64,000 nt of DNA from Rhodovulum strictum (GTDB lineage Bacteria > Pseudomonadota > Alphaproteobacteria > Rhodobacterales > Rhodobacteraceae): NCBI RefSeq assembly GCF_009649175.1, contig NZ_WJPO01000001.1, forward strand, positions 186,001-250,000, read 5' to 3'. Position 1 is the first letter of the stretch, and each line of letters opens with the position of its first letter. The notes under the pieces were generated by a model, which was not told the DNA's origin, did no database searches, and worked only from the letters and a program-made list of their open reading frames with translations. A program made the position numbers and the translations under genes. This document shows, in pieces, positions 17,071 to 26,185 of this stretch.

Positions 17071-19272
17071 ATGCGCGCCCCGGCCCCTTCCCGCGGCCCG
17101 ACCGGGCGCTTTGCAGCCTGGCGCGCGCAGGCCGCGATCCTGGCGGCGATGCTGTCGCTGCTGATCGGGATCACCGCCTTCCTGTCGCTTGACGTGATGC
17201 GGCGGGTCGACCGGCTGGCCATGGCCCATTCCGACAATGTGCAATGGACCTTTGCCTCGGTCATGGTCGAACTGGTCGACCTCGAAAACGCGCTTCTGGC
17301 GGCCGAGCGGGACGGGCTGCCGCTGGACGAGGTGCGCCGCCGCTTCGACATCCTGCACAACCGCGCCGATATCGCCACCAATGGCGCGATCTATGCCGAA
17401 ATGATCGTCCGCGCGGGCCTTGCGCCCGAGGCGGCGCAGGTCTGGGGCGCGCTTGCCGCGGCCGAGCCGCTGATCGACGGGCCGGACGCGGCGCTGGCCG
17501 CCGCGCTGCCCGCGCTGCGCGCGTCGCTGGGCGAATTGCGCGCGCCCTTCCGCGCGATGGCGCTGGGTGGGGTGCAATTGCTGGCGGTCGATGCCGATCA
17601 CCAACGCGAAAAGGTGGTGCATCTGCTCGTGCGGCTTGCACTGGTGACCACGGGGCTGGTGGTCCTGCTGCTGGGCTCGCTGGCCATCCTTGCGCGGCTG
17701 AACCGCGACATGGGGCGGCGGACGCGGGCGCTGGAAATGACCAGTTCGCGGCTCTGCGCCACGGTGTCGAGTGCGATTGACGCGGTGGTGGTCGCCGATG
17801 GCGAGGGGCGCATCCTCGATTTCAACCCGGCGGCCGAGGCGATCTTTGGCTATCGCCGCGACGAGGTGATCGGTCGGCGGATGGATGACATGATCGTGCC
17901 CGACCATATCCGCCCACTTCTGCAAGCCGGGATGGAGCGGTTTCGCGAAACCGGCGAACTGGAACTGTTCGCCGGGGACCGCGTCGAGATGGAGGCGCGG
18001 CGCAAGACCGGCGAGGTGTTTCCGGCCGAGATTTCGGTCAGCATCGCCGACAGCGAAAGCGGCAAGATCCTTGTGTCCTTCCTGCGTGACATCTCGGCGC
18101 GCAAGGCCGCCGAGGCCGAATTGCTGCGTGCCCGCGACGACGCGCTGGCGGGCGAAAAGGCCAAGGCCAACCTGCTGGCGGTGATGAGCCACGAGATGCG
18201 CACGCCGCTGAACGGCATGCTGGGCGCGATGGAACTGATGCGCGACACCCCGCTTGATGCCGACCAGCGGAACCTTCTTTCGATCATGGAACCCTCGGGG
18301 CGGCTGTTGCTGCACCATGTCAACGACGTTCTGGACATTGCCCATCTCGACTCTGGGCGCGCGTCGCCCGAGACCGAGGTTTTCGACCTTGACGCGCTTC
18401 TGGCCGAGACGGTCGCGATGCATGGCTCGCTGGCCGCCTCAGGCGGCAACCGCCTGGTGCTGGATCCCGGGCAGGGGCTGGGCCATGTCGCGGGCGACCC
18501 GCGGCGGCTGCGCCAGATCCTTGTCAACCTGATCGGCAATGCGCTGAAATTCACCTGCGACGGCACGGTGACGGTTCTGGCCGCGCGGCCCGATGGCACG
18601 GACAGGGTTTCGATCGCGGTGCGCGATACCGGGATTGGGATTTCACCCGAGGATCGTGCGCACATCTTCGACGAGTTCTTTACCGCCGATCCGACCTATG
18701 GTCGCCGCGCGGGCGGTACCGGGCTGGGGCTGGCGATCACCGCGCGGCTGGTCCGGCTTCTGGGCGGCGAGATCGCGGTCGACAGCACGCCGGGGCTGGG
18801 CAGCGTCTTTACCCTGTGCCTGCCGCTTGCCCCCCGTGCCGCGCCCGTCACATTGCCCGAGGCCGACCCCGCGGCCGACAGCCCGGCCACCACGCCCCTG
18901 CGCATCCTTCTGGTCGAGGACAATCGCGTGAACCGGCGCGTGGCGCGGGCGATGCTGGAGCGGCTGGGCCATTGCGTGACCGAGGCGACAGATGGGGCCG
19001 AGGGCGTCGAGATGGCCTTTGCCACCGCCTATGACGTGATCCTGATGGATGTCAGCATGCCCCGGCTCGACGGGGTCGAGGCGACCCGGCGGATCCGGCT
19101 GGGCGGGCGGTCGCGCAATGCCCGGATCATCGCGCTGACCGCGCATGCCATGCCGCACGAGATCGAAGGCTTCCGCCGCGCAGGCATGGACGAGATCGGC
19201 TTCAAGCCCGTTTCGCGCCGCCAGCTGGCCGCTCTGCTGGGCCGGACCGCGCCCGGCTGTGCCGCGGAATAG
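17071..19272 (+). CDS. Hybrid sensor histidine kinase (PAS-HisKA-HATPase-REC)
   Basis: 733 residues. It has one transmembrane helix at ~20-42, a periplasmic sensor region of about 140 residues, a second helix at ~186-210, and a PAS domain at ~225-345 (DAVVVADGEGRILDFNPAAE). HisKA follows, with the phospho-accepting His374 in VMSHEMRTPLNG. The HATPase domain has the N box (LVNLIGNALKF), G1 (DTGIGI) and G2 (GGTGLGLAI). The C-terminal receiver domain has Asp660 in VILMDVSMPR. No HPt domain or stand-alone response regulator is nearby, so the output phosphorelay partner lies elsewhere. It is probably co-transcribed with the upstream periplasmic protein. Its own Shine-Dalgarno is weak, consistent with translational coupling. 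Confidence 0.95.
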   Translation: MRAPAPSRGPTGRFAAWRAQAAILAAMLSLLIGITAFLSLDVMRRVDRLAMAHSDNVQWTFASVMVELVDLENALLAAERDGLPLDEVRRRFDILHNRADIATNGAIYAEMIVRAGLAPEAAQVWGALAAAEPLIDGPDAALAAALPALRASLGELRAPFRAMALGGVQLLAVDADHQREKVVHLLVRLALVTTGLVVLLLGSLAILARLNRDMGRRTRALEMTSSRLCATVSSAIDAVVVADGEGRILDFNPAAEAIFGYRRDEVIGRRMDDMIVPDHIRPLLQAGMERFRETGELELFAGDRVEMEARRKTGEVFPAEISVSIADSESGKILVSFLRDISARKAAEAELLRARDDALAGEKAKANLLAVMSHEMRTPLNGMLGAMELMRDTPLDADQRNLLSIMEPSGRLLLHHVNDVLDIAHLDSGRASPETEVFDLDALLAETVAMHGSLAASGGNRLVLDPGQGLGHVAGDPRRLRQILVNLIGNALKFTCDGTVTVLAARPDGTDRVSIAVRDTGIGISPEDRAHIFDEFFTADPTYGRRAGGTGLGLAITARLVRLLGGEIAVDSTPGLGSVFTLCLPLAPRAAPVTLPEADPAADSPATTPLRILLVEDNRVNRRVARAMLERLGHCVTEATDGAEGVEMAFATAYDVILMDVSMPRLDGVEATRRIRLGGRSRNARIIALTAHAMPHEIEGFRRAGMDEIGFKPVSRRQLAALLGRTAPGCAAE

Positions 19273-19339
19273 CCCCTGCGCGGGGGCGGGGGCTTGCACC
19301 GCCCCGCGATCCCGCTAGCTTGCCGCAAACGGAGGCCCC

Positions 19340-21367
19340 ATGATCAATTCCCTGCTTGCGCCGCGCACCGCGCCCTTTGACCTGCCCGATTTCGCCGCCG
19401 TCACGGATGCCGAGTTCGCGCCCGCCTTCGAGACTGCGCTGGCCGAGGCGCGGGCCGAAATCGACGCCATCGCCGCCAATCCCGAGCCGCCCGATTTCGT
19501 CAATACCATCGAGGCGCTGGAACGGTCCGGCCGGGCGCTGTCCGATATGCTGGGGGTCTTCTTCCTGTTCGCCTCGGTCGATTCCACGCCCGAGCGTGAG
19601 GCGCTGCAACGCGCCTTTTCGCCGAAACTGGCCGAGTTCTCGTCCGATGTCGTGCTGAACGCCGCCCTGTTCGCGCGGATCGACGCGCTTTGGCAGGGGC
19701 GCGCGGCGCTGGATCTGGCCCCCGAACAGGCGCGCCTGCTTGAGGTCAAGCACCGCGATTTCGTTCGTGCGGGCGCGGCGCTGGCCGAGGAGGGGCGCGC
19801 GCGGTTGCGGGCGATCAACACGCGGCTGGCCGAGCTTGGCACCGCCTTTGCCCAAAACCTTCTGGCCGACGAACGCGACTGGACGATGTCGTTGGCCGAA
19901 GCCGATCTGGACGGGCTGCCCGGTTTCGTGATCGACGCCGTCCGCGCCGCCGGGGCCGAGCGCGATGGCGCGGGGCCGGTGGTGACGCTGTCGCGCTCGC
20001 TGATCGTGCCGTTCCTGCAATTCTCGCCCCGCCGAGATCTGCGCGAACGGGCCTGGCGGGCTTGGATGGCGCGCGGCGCGCGCGGTGGTGCGACCGACAA
20101 CCGTGCCATCGTGGCCGAAACGCTGGCGCTGCGGGCCGAACGCGCGGCGCTGCTGGGTTTCGACAGTTTCGCCGCCGGCAAGCTGGAAACCGAAATGGCC
20201 AAGACCCCGCAGGCGGTGCGCGATCTGCTGATGGCGGTCTGGACCCCGGCCAGGGCGCAGGCCGAGGCCGATGCCGCGCTGCTGGAGGCGATGCTGACCG
20301 CCGATGGCCACCCCGCGCCGCTGGAGCCCTGGGACTGGCGTTACTATGCCGAGAAACGGCGCATGGCCGAGCATGATCTGGACGAGGCCGCGCTGAAACC
20401 CTTCCTGCAACTCGACCGGATGATCGAGGCGGCCTTTGACTGTGCGCATAGGCTGTTCGGGCTGGACTTCGTGCCGCTTGACGTGACGCTGCACCATCCC
20501 GACGCCCGCGCCTGGGAGGTTACGCGCGCGGGCCGTCACATGGCGGTCTTCATTGGCGATTATTTCGCCCGGCCGGGCAAACGCTCGGGCGCCTGGTGCA
20601 CGGCGTTGCGCGCCCAGCAGAAACTGGCAGGCGAGATCCGGCCGCATGTGCTGAACGTGTGCAATTTCGCCAGACCGGCCGAGGGGCGGCCCGCGCTTCT
20701 GTCCTGGGACGACGCGCGCACGCTGTTCCACGAATTCGGCCATGCGCTGCACCAGATGCTGAGCGATGTGACTTATGAAAGCCTGTCGGGCACCTCGGTC
20801 GCGCGCGATTTCGTGGAACTGCCCAGCCAGCTTTACGAACACTGGCTCGAGGTGCCGCAGGTGCTGGAACGCTTTGCCACCCATGCCGAGACCGGCGCGC
20901 CGATGCCCGCCGACATGCTGGCCCGCCTGCTGGGGGCGGCGAAATTCGACATGGGGTTCCAGACCGTCGAGTTCATCGCCTCGGCGCTGGTCGATCTGGA
21001 TTTCCACGAAGGCCCGCCACCCGCCGATCCGATCCAGCGCGAGGCCGAGGTCTTGCAGGCCATCGGCATGCCGCGCGCGATCGGGATGCGGCACGCGACG
21101 CCGCATTTCGCGCATGTCTTCTCGGGCGGGGGCTATGCCGCGGGTTATTATTCCTACATGTGGTCCGAGGTGATGGATGCCGACGCCTTTTCCGCCTTTG
21201 ACGAGGCGGGCGACCCGTTCGACCCCGAAACCGCCCGCGCGCTGGAGGCGCATATCCTGTCGGCCGGCGGCACGGCCGAGCCGGACGCGCTGTATGTGGC
21301 GTTCCGCGGCCGGTTGCCGGGGATCGAGGCGCTGTTGAAGGGCAGGGGGCTGGACGTGGCGGCCTGA
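19340..21367 (+). CDS. M3-family zinc metallopeptidase (oligopeptidase A / peptidyl-dipeptidase type)
   Basis: 675 residues, typical length for bacterial M3 peptidases that degrade short peptides in the cytoplasm. The zinc motif HEFGH is at residues 464-468, with the third ligand expected in the following FVELPSQLYEHW helix. Other family stretches are PDFVNTIEALERSG near the N-terminus, CTALRAQQKL before the zinc site, and FSGGGYAAGYYSYMWSEV near the C-terminus, which carries the substrate-binding tyrosines. There is no signal peptide, so it is cytoplasmic. It could be OpdA or Dcp; the sequence does not separate them. GGAGG is 5 bases before the ATG. It converges on the DUF1194 gene. Confidence 0.93.
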   Translation: MINSLLAPRTAPFDLPDFAAVTDAEFAPAFETALAEARAEIDAIAANPEPPDFVNTIEALERSGRALSDMLGVFFLFASVDSTPEREALQRAFSPKLAEFSSDVVLNAALFARIDALWQGRAALDLAPEQARLLEVKHRDFVRAGAALAEEGRARLRAINTRLAELGTAFAQNLLADERDWTMSLAEADLDGLPGFVIDAVRAAGAERDGAGPVVTLSRSLIVPFLQFSPRRDLRERAWRAWMARGARGGATDNRAIVAETLALRAERAALLGFDSFAAGKLETEMAKTPQAVRDLLMAVWTPARAQAEADAALLEAMLTADGHPAPLEPWDWRYYAEKRRMAEHDLDEAALKPFLQLDRMIEAAFDCAHRLFGLDFVPLDVTLHHPDARAWEVTRAGRHMAVFIGDYFARPGKRSGAWCTALRAQQKLAGEIRPHVLNVCNFARPAEGRPALLSWDDARTLFHEFGHALHQMLSDVTYESLSGTSVARDFVELPSQLYEHWLEVPQVLERFATHAETGAPMPADMLARLLGAAKFDMGFQTVEFIASALVDLDFHEGPPPADPIQREAEVLQAIGMPRAIGMRHATPHFAHVFSGGGYAAGYYSYMWSEVMDADAFSAFDEAGDPFDPETARALEAHILSAGGTAEPDALYVAFRGRLPGIEALLKGRGLDVAA

Positions 21368-21377
21368 GCGGGGGCGA

Positions 21378-22175
21378 TCAGGGGTCGGCCCAGTAGCGGC
21401 GCCGGTCCTGCCACATCCGTTCGCCGATCAGGCAATCATAGCCCGCCACCCGGGTCAGTTGTTCCGGCCCGGGCGGCGGCAGCGCCGCGATCTCGCGCAC
21501 CAGCTTGCGGCGGACGGCATCGGTGAAATCGGCCCAGTCCTGCACCGGCAGGACAAAGGCGCCCGGCCCGCCGATCACGCAATGCGCGTAATAGGCGTCC
21601 AGATCGTCAAGATGCCAGGCCGCGCCCACGCCGTCCCGGGTCATCAACGGCAGTCCGTTGATGACGATGCCCCGCGCTATCACCGCGTCGCGCGCCTCGG
21701 TCACCGGGCGGCCCTCGTTGTTCGGGCCGTCGCCCGAAATGTCGATCACCTGCCGCAACCCGGCATAGGCGTTGCCGTCTATCATCGCCGCGCCAAAGAC
21801 CAGCGCCTCGGAGATCGAGGTCCGTTGCAGGGGCGCGCTGATAGTGCTGGCGAGTTCTTCGGCAAAGGCGGCCAGATCCGCGCGCGTTTCCACCAGCCGC
21901 CAGTCGATCACCACCTTCTGGCTGCCCGCCCATTCGACATAGGCCAGCGCGATCCGGCCCAGCATCCCCGAGCGCACCGCCGCATGCACCGCGTCGGAAT
22001 CCAGCGCGGCCGCATAGCCGCGCCGCTGGATTTCCAGTTCGCGCGCGCTCATCGACCGCGAGACATCGGCCATCAGCACCAGTTCCAGATCGACCTCGAT
22101 GCGGTCACCGGCACCGGCGGGCGCGGCAGCGACAAGGCACAGGGCCGCCGCAAGCAGGGGACGAAGGGGGCGCAT
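21378..22175 (-). CDS. Exported DUF1194 protein with a von Willebrand A-like domain
   Basis: 265 residues. The start at 22175 gives a Sec signal peptide (MRPLRPLLAAALCLVAAAPAG). The mature protein begins with a VWA-like strand and metal-site motif (LELVLMADVSRSMS), then IALAYVEWAG, VIDISGDGPNNEG and a PVQDWADF region, all typical of DUF1194 proteins in alphaproteobacteria. Their function is unknown. The DxSxS pattern suggests metal-dependent protein binding in the periplasm. A late cysteine (GYDCLIGER) is conserved-looking. An upstream TTG at 22211 is rejected. It is divergent from the LysR gene, 94 bases away. Confidence 0.88.
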   Translation of the reverse strand: MRPLRPLLAAALCLVAAAPAGAGDRIEVDLELVLMADVSRSMSARELEIQRRGYAAALDSDAVHAAVRSGMLGRIALAYVEWAGSQKVVIDWRLVETRADLAAFAEELASTISAPLQRTSISEALVFGAAMIDGNAYAGLRQVIDISGDGPNNEGRPVTEARDAVIARGIVINGLPLMTRDGVGAAWHLDDLDAYYAHCVIGGPGAFVLPVQDWADFTDAVRRKLVREIAALPPPGPEQLTRVAGYDCLIGERMWQDRRRYWADP

Positions 22176-22269
22176 TGGCTCAGGATGCGGGGCAGGGGGG
22201 CTGCGGTCCAATCACAATGGCTCGACATCGGGCGTTCCCGAATCCGGCCGCCGCGCCTAGGCTAGGTCC

Positions 22270-23256
22270 ATGCGGGACATCAACCTCAAGGCCACCGAGT
22301 ATTTCGAAGCGGTCGCGCGGCTGGGCACCGTGACCAGGGCGGCGGCCGAGCTTGGCGTCTCGCCCTCGGCGGTCAGCCAGCAGATCCGCGCGCTGGAAAC
22401 GCAGTTCGGGGTGCGCCTTTTCCGGCGCGAGAAACGGCGGCTGACGCTGACGCTGGATGGCGACCGGCTGTTCCAGACCACGACGCAGGCCTTTGGCGCG
22501 CTGCGCAACGCGCGCAGCGCCATCGGCCGTCAGCGCGACATGCGCGCGCTGACGATCCGGGTCAGCCCCAGTTTCGGCGTGCGCTGGCTGGGGCCGCGGA
22601 TCGCGGATTTCGCGGCCGCGAACCCCGACTGGAACATCCGCATCGACGCGACCCCCGATTTCAGTTCCTTCGAGACCGAGGCGGTCGATCTGGACCTGCG
22701 CTACGGGCTTGGCGCCTGGGCGGGGCTGACGGTGGACTGCATCCTGCATGATTTCGTGATGCCGATGTGCAGCCGCGACTATCTGGAAAGGCTGCGCGCG
22801 CTGTCGGACGATCCGGTGGAACAGTTGCGCCAGGCCCGGCTGATCGACAGCGTCAAGGCGCTCTATCGCTGGGATATCTGGCTGGCGGCGAACCGGATCG
22901 AGCTGCGCGACCTGAGCTATCCGTTCCGCTTCGACCGCTCGTCGATGTCGATCGAGATGGCGCGGAGCGGCGGCGGCGTGGCGCTGGACAGTGCGGGGCT
23001 TTGCCTTGACGAACTGGAACGCGGCGATCTGGTGCCCTTTGCTCCGGCCATTCCGGTCATCGTGTTCCCGGGCTACTGGTTCGTCTGTCCGCCCCGGCAT
23101 CTGAACCGGCGCATCGTGACCCGTTTCGCCGCCTGGATCACCGGCGAGGCGCAGGCGCATGAGGTGCGCTCCCGCGCGCTTCTGGACCGGCTGGGATGCA
23201 GCTATCGCGAGGAAAGCGGGCCGGACCTGATCGACGCGGGAACCGGCCGTCAGTAG
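22270..23256 (+). CDS. LysR-type transcriptional regulator (GcvA-like)
   Basis: 328 residues. The N-terminal helix-turn-helix (about 5-62) reads TRAAAELGVSPSAVSQQIRAL, and the effector domain (about 92-300) contains IRVSPSFGVRWLGPRI and the WDIWL segment typical of GcvA-like members. Its 3' end overlaps the dctM of TRAP transporter 2 by 7 bases in convergent orientation. LysR proteins usually act on adjacent divergent genes, here the DUF1194 gene, but the TRAP/transketolase operon is also a plausible target. Shine-Dalgarno is weak (GGCTAGG). The inducer is unknown. Confidence 0.92.
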   Translation: MRDINLKATEYFEAVARLGTVTRAAAELGVSPSAVSQQIRALETQFGVRLFRREKRRLTLTLDGDRLFQTTTQAFGALRNARSAIGRQRDMRALTIRVSPSFGVRWLGPRIADFAAANPDWNIRIDATPDFSSFETEAVDLDLRYGLGAWAGLTVDCILHDFVMPMCSRDYLERLRALSDDPVEQLRQARLIDSVKALYRWDIWLAANRIELRDLSYPFRFDRSSMSIEMARSGGGVALDSAGLCLDELERGDLVPFAPAIPVIVFPGYWFVCPPRHLNRRIVTRFAAWITGEAQAHEVRSRALLDRLGCSYREESGPDLIDAGTGRQ

Positions 23257-24506
23257 ATCGTCAGCGCCGGGATGAACGAGATCGCCATCAGCAGCGCCAG
23301 CGCCACCAGATAGAAGGGCAAGAGCGATTTCACCACCTCGCCGATCCCGACCCGTGCAATCGCGGCCGAGATGAACAGCGTCGTGCCCACGGGCGGGGTG
23401 TAAAGCCCGATCGACAGGTTGACCACCATCATCAGGCCCAGTTGCACCGGATCAAGCCCGATGGCCTGCCCGATGGTCACGAAAAGCGGCCCCAGCAGCA
23501 GCACCGCGGCGGGCAGGTCGAGAAACGCGCCGACCACCAGCATCACCACGTTCAGCGCCAGGATCACCAGCCATGGTTCGGTGATCGTCGCGGCGACCCA
23601 GGCGGCCAGATCCTGGGGCACGCGCTCGGCGGTCAGCACCCACTGGATGGTCGACGAGGCCATGATGATGAACATCACCGCGCCGGTCATCATCGCGGTG
23701 TTGACCGCGGCCTCCCAGATGCCTTTCCAGCTGAGATCGCGATAGACAAGGCCGCTGACAAGCAGGGCATAGGCCACCGCCATGACGCTGACCTCGGTCG
23801 GCGTGGCGACACCGAAACGCAGCGTGCCGATCACGAAGACCGGCATCAGAAGCGCCGGGATCGCCACCAGAAGCTGGCCGCGAAAGGCGCGGAACCCGCC
23901 TGCGAGCGGTGAGCGTGGCAGATCGCGGCGGCGCGCGACCAGCCAGACCGCAACGAACATGCCCGCGCCCAGCAGGACGCCGGGCAGGATGCCCGCGATG
24001 AACAGGTTCACGATCGAGACATTCGCCACCAGACCGTACAGGATCAGCGGGATCGAGGGTGGGATCAGCACCGAGACGGTCGATGAGGCCGAGTTGATCG
24101 CCGCGGCAAATCCCCCCGGATAGCCCTCTTTCTTCTGCACCGGGATCAGCGCGTTGCCCAGCGCCGAGGCATCCGCCACCGCCGAGCCCGAGACCCCCCC
24201 GAACATCACCGAGCCCAGGATCGAGACCTGCCCCAGCCCGCCCTTCATGTGCCCGACCAGAAGCCGCGCGATATTGACCAGATAGACCCCGAACTTGCCC
24301 GACATCATCAGGTTGCCCGCCAGGATGAAGAACGGGATCGCCAGCATCGGAAAGCTTTGCGTCGGCGAATAAAGCCGCTGCGCGATCACCGCCATCGGCT
24401 TGCCGTCCAGCCAAAGCGCCACGGCCGCCCCGCCCAGCATCGCATGCGCCACCGGCACCGAGATCGCCAGAAGCGCAAGAAAGACCCAGATCATCGTGGC
24501 GGACAT
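23250..24506 (-). CDS. dctM: TRAP transporter 2, large permease subunit (DctM)
   Basis: 418 residues, multi-helix DctM. Typical stretches are FPMLAIPFFILAGNLMMSG, GVSGSAVADASALGNALIPV, LIPPSIPLILYGL and YTPPVGTTLFISAAIA. It forms the transport path of a sodium-driven periplasmic binding-protein-dependent carrier. It is the last gene of a minus-strand operon (split transketolase, SDR, dctP, dctQ, dctM). It follows dctQ with a 12-base gap, and AAAGGGAC lies just before its ATG. The substrate is likely a polyol, ketose or sugar acid, inferred from the enzymes in the operon. Confidence 0.94.
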   Translation of the reverse strand: MSATMIWVFLALLAISVPVAHAMLGGAAVALWLDGKPMAVIAQRLYSPTQSFPMLAIPFFILAGNLMMSGKFGVYLVNIARLLVGHMKGGLGQVSILGSVMFGGVSGSAVADASALGNALIPVQKKEGYPGGFAAAINSASSTVSVLIPPSIPLILYGLVANVSIVNLFIAGILPGVLLGAGMFVAVWLVARRRDLPRSPLAGGFRAFRGQLLVAIPALLMPVFVIGTLRFGVATPTEVSVMAVAYALLVSGLVYRDLSWKGIWEAAVNTAMMTGAVMFIIMASSTIQWVLTAERVPQDLAAWVAATITEPWLVILALNVVMLVVGAFLDLPAAVLLLGPLFVTIGQAIGLDPVQLGLMMVVNLSIGLYTPPVGTTLFISAAIARVGIGEVVKSLLPFYLVALALLMAISFIPALTIY

Positions 24507-24518
24507 GCTGCGTCCCTT

Positions 24519-25094
24519 TCAGCTGAGGCTGGTGCGGGCGGGGTCGGGGCCGGGCCGGTCGATGCCGCCCAGAAGCTGGAGGATGTTCATCGCGCCGATG
24601 ACCACCATGCCGCCAAAGGCGTAGACCAGGCTGGAATAGCCCCAGACCTGCTTGATCCCCAGCGTCGACAGCGTCTGGAAGCTGGAGGCGCGCAGGATCG
24701 GCTGGCTCGACCACAGGACGCTTGCCGCAATCGTCACGATGGCGATTTCCACCGCCAGCAGCAGAAAGCGCTGATAGCGCGCGGGCGTCAGGTCGGGCAA
24801 AAGGCTGATCGCGATGTTGCGGCTGCGCGCCGCGGCGATGACGATGCCGCCCGCGACCAGCCAGGGCAGCAGCACAGCATGAATCTCGTAGGCCCAGGGG
24901 ATGCCGGTGCCAAAGGCATAGCGCAGCACCACATTGACCAGAAGGGCCCCGAACATCACCCCCAGCGTGGCAACGGCGATCAGCTTGCCGCTCCATTCAA
25001 GGATCGTGACCAGCCCCTGCGCACCGCGCAGCAGAAGGGGGCGTTGCCGCCCCCCCTTTTCCCGTGGCGGGGCCCCGGGTTGCCCGGGGGACAT
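24519..25094 (-). CDS. dctQ: TRAP transporter 2, small membrane subunit (DctQ)
   Basis: 191 residues with about four transmembrane helices (roughly 37-58, 73-92, 109-131 and 150-172), preceded by a ~30-residue hydrophilic N-terminus that is longer than usual for DctQ. The first ATG (25094) shares a base with the dctP stop (TAATG), so translation is probably coupled. There is no better downstream ATG before the first helix. VNVVLRYAFGTGIPWAYEI is the family-typical loop after helix one. Confidence 0.88.
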   Translation of the reverse strand: MSPGQPGAPPREKGGRQRPLLLRGAQGLVTILEWSGKLIAVATLGVMFGALLVNVVLRYAFGTGIPWAYEIHAVLLPWLVAGGIVIAAARSRNIAISLLPDLTPARYQRFLLLAVEIAIVTIAASVLWSSQPILRASSFQTLSTLGIKQVWGYSSLVYAFGGMVVIGAMNILQLLGGIDRPGPDPARTSLS

Positions 25095-26059
25095 TACTGG
25101 CCCGCCGCCTGCTTGAGGGCCGCGACCAGTTCGGGGAAGCGGGCGGCGTATTTGTCATAGACCGAGGCGGTCGCCGCGATATAGGCGTCGCGGTCGGCGA
25201 TGGCGAAGCTTGCGCCCTCGGCTTCCATCTTGGGACGCAAGTCCTCGTCCGCCTCAAGCGACAGGCTGCGCTGCAACGCGCCCGCCTCGGCCGTGGCCTG
25301 CAAGGCGCAGGCCTGCGTCGCCGCATCAAGCCCGGCCCACCAGATCATCCCGGCGACCACGGGCGTTGCCTCGTATTTGTGGCCGGTGATCGTGACATAG
25401 GGCGTGATCTCGTGCAGCTTGGCCGAATAGATGTTGGTCAGCGGGTTTTCCTGCCCGTCGAACACCCCCGATTGCAGCGCGGTCGGCAGCTCCGACCAGG
25501 CCAGCGGGGCGGGCGCGGCGCCCAGCGCCTCGAAGATGTCGATGGTCATCTGGTCGGGCGGCGTGCGGATCTTCATCCCCCTCAGGTCGGCGGGGTCGGT
25601 GACATGCTTGGCGGTATGGGTGACGTTGCGGATGCCGTTATCCCAGAAGCCCAGGATCTTCAGCCCCGCCCGCTGCGCGCGCTGGTCCAGCATCTCGCCC
25701 ACCTCGCCGTCCAGAACGGCCCAGGCCGCGGGCAGATCGGCGAACAGGAAGGGCAGGCCCAGAAGCCCGATCTCGGGCACGATCTGGCTCATCGCGCCCT
25801 GGCTGTTGGCGGTGACCTGGATCACGCCCGCCGAGGCCGAGGTCAGCATCTCGGTATCGTCGCCCATGGTCGAGGACGGCGCGACATTGACGCTATGCGC
25901 GCCGCCGGTGCAATCGGCAAAGATCTCGGCCCATTTCTCGGCCGCGACATAGCGCGGATTGCCCGGGTTCGCGCCATGGGCAAGGATCACCTCGGTGGCC
26001 ATGGCCGGGCCTGCGATCATCGTGGTGGCGGCCAGCACTGCCAGCATTCTGGGTTTCAT
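25094..26059 (-). CDS. dctP: TRAP transporter 2, periplasmic solute-binding protein (DctP)
   Basis: 321 residues. The start at 26059 follows AAGGAGGAG and opens a signal peptide (MKPRMLAVLAATTMIAGPAM, cleavage near AMA-TE). The mature protein has DctP-family patterns: LAHGANPGNPRYVAAEKWAE, DLRGMKIRTPPDQMTIDIFE (ligand-contact arginine region), SGVFDGQENPLTNIYSAKLH and YVTITGHKYEA. The GQENP motif is typical of binding proteins for sugar acids and related small hydroxy-acids. The ligand cannot be named from sequence alone. A strong hairpin lies upstream, between this gene and the SDR. Confidence 0.93.
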   Translation of the reverse strand: MKPRMLAVLAATTMIAGPAMATEVILAHGANPGNPRYVAAEKWAEIFADCTGGAHSVNVAPSSTMGDDTEMLTSASAGVIQVTANSQGAMSQIVPEIGLLGLPFLFADLPAAWAVLDGEVGEMLDQRAQRAGLKILGFWDNGIRNVTHTAKHVTDPADLRGMKIRTPPDQMTIDIFEALGAAPAPLAWSELPTALQSGVFDGQENPLTNIYSAKLHEITPYVTITGHKYEATPVVAGMIWWAGLDAATQACALQATAEAGALQRSLSLEADEDLRPKMEAEGASFAIADRDAYIAATASVYDKYAARFPELVAALKQAAGQ

Positions 26060-26153
26060 GGGTCTTCTCCTCCTTGTCAGACCTTGGTGGGCCGCCACCC
26101 GGGGCGGCCGCGTTCGGAACTCCATGTGCCGGGCCTGCGATCGGGACTGACGA

Positions 26154-26179
26154 CCGGGATGGGTCTCCTCCCGTCCCGG
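26154..26179 (-). promoter_or_regulatory. Intercistronic stem-loop between SDR and dctP
   Basis: A 10-bp stem (CCGGGATGGG / CCCGTCCCGG, one G-T pair) with a 6-base loop starts 7 bases after the SDR stop. It lacks a T-run, so it more likely acts as an mRNA-stabilising or processing element at the dctP 5' side, or as a partial attenuator. Such structures help raise binding protein above its membrane partners. Confidence 0.5.
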
Positions 26180-26185
26180 CCGCGT

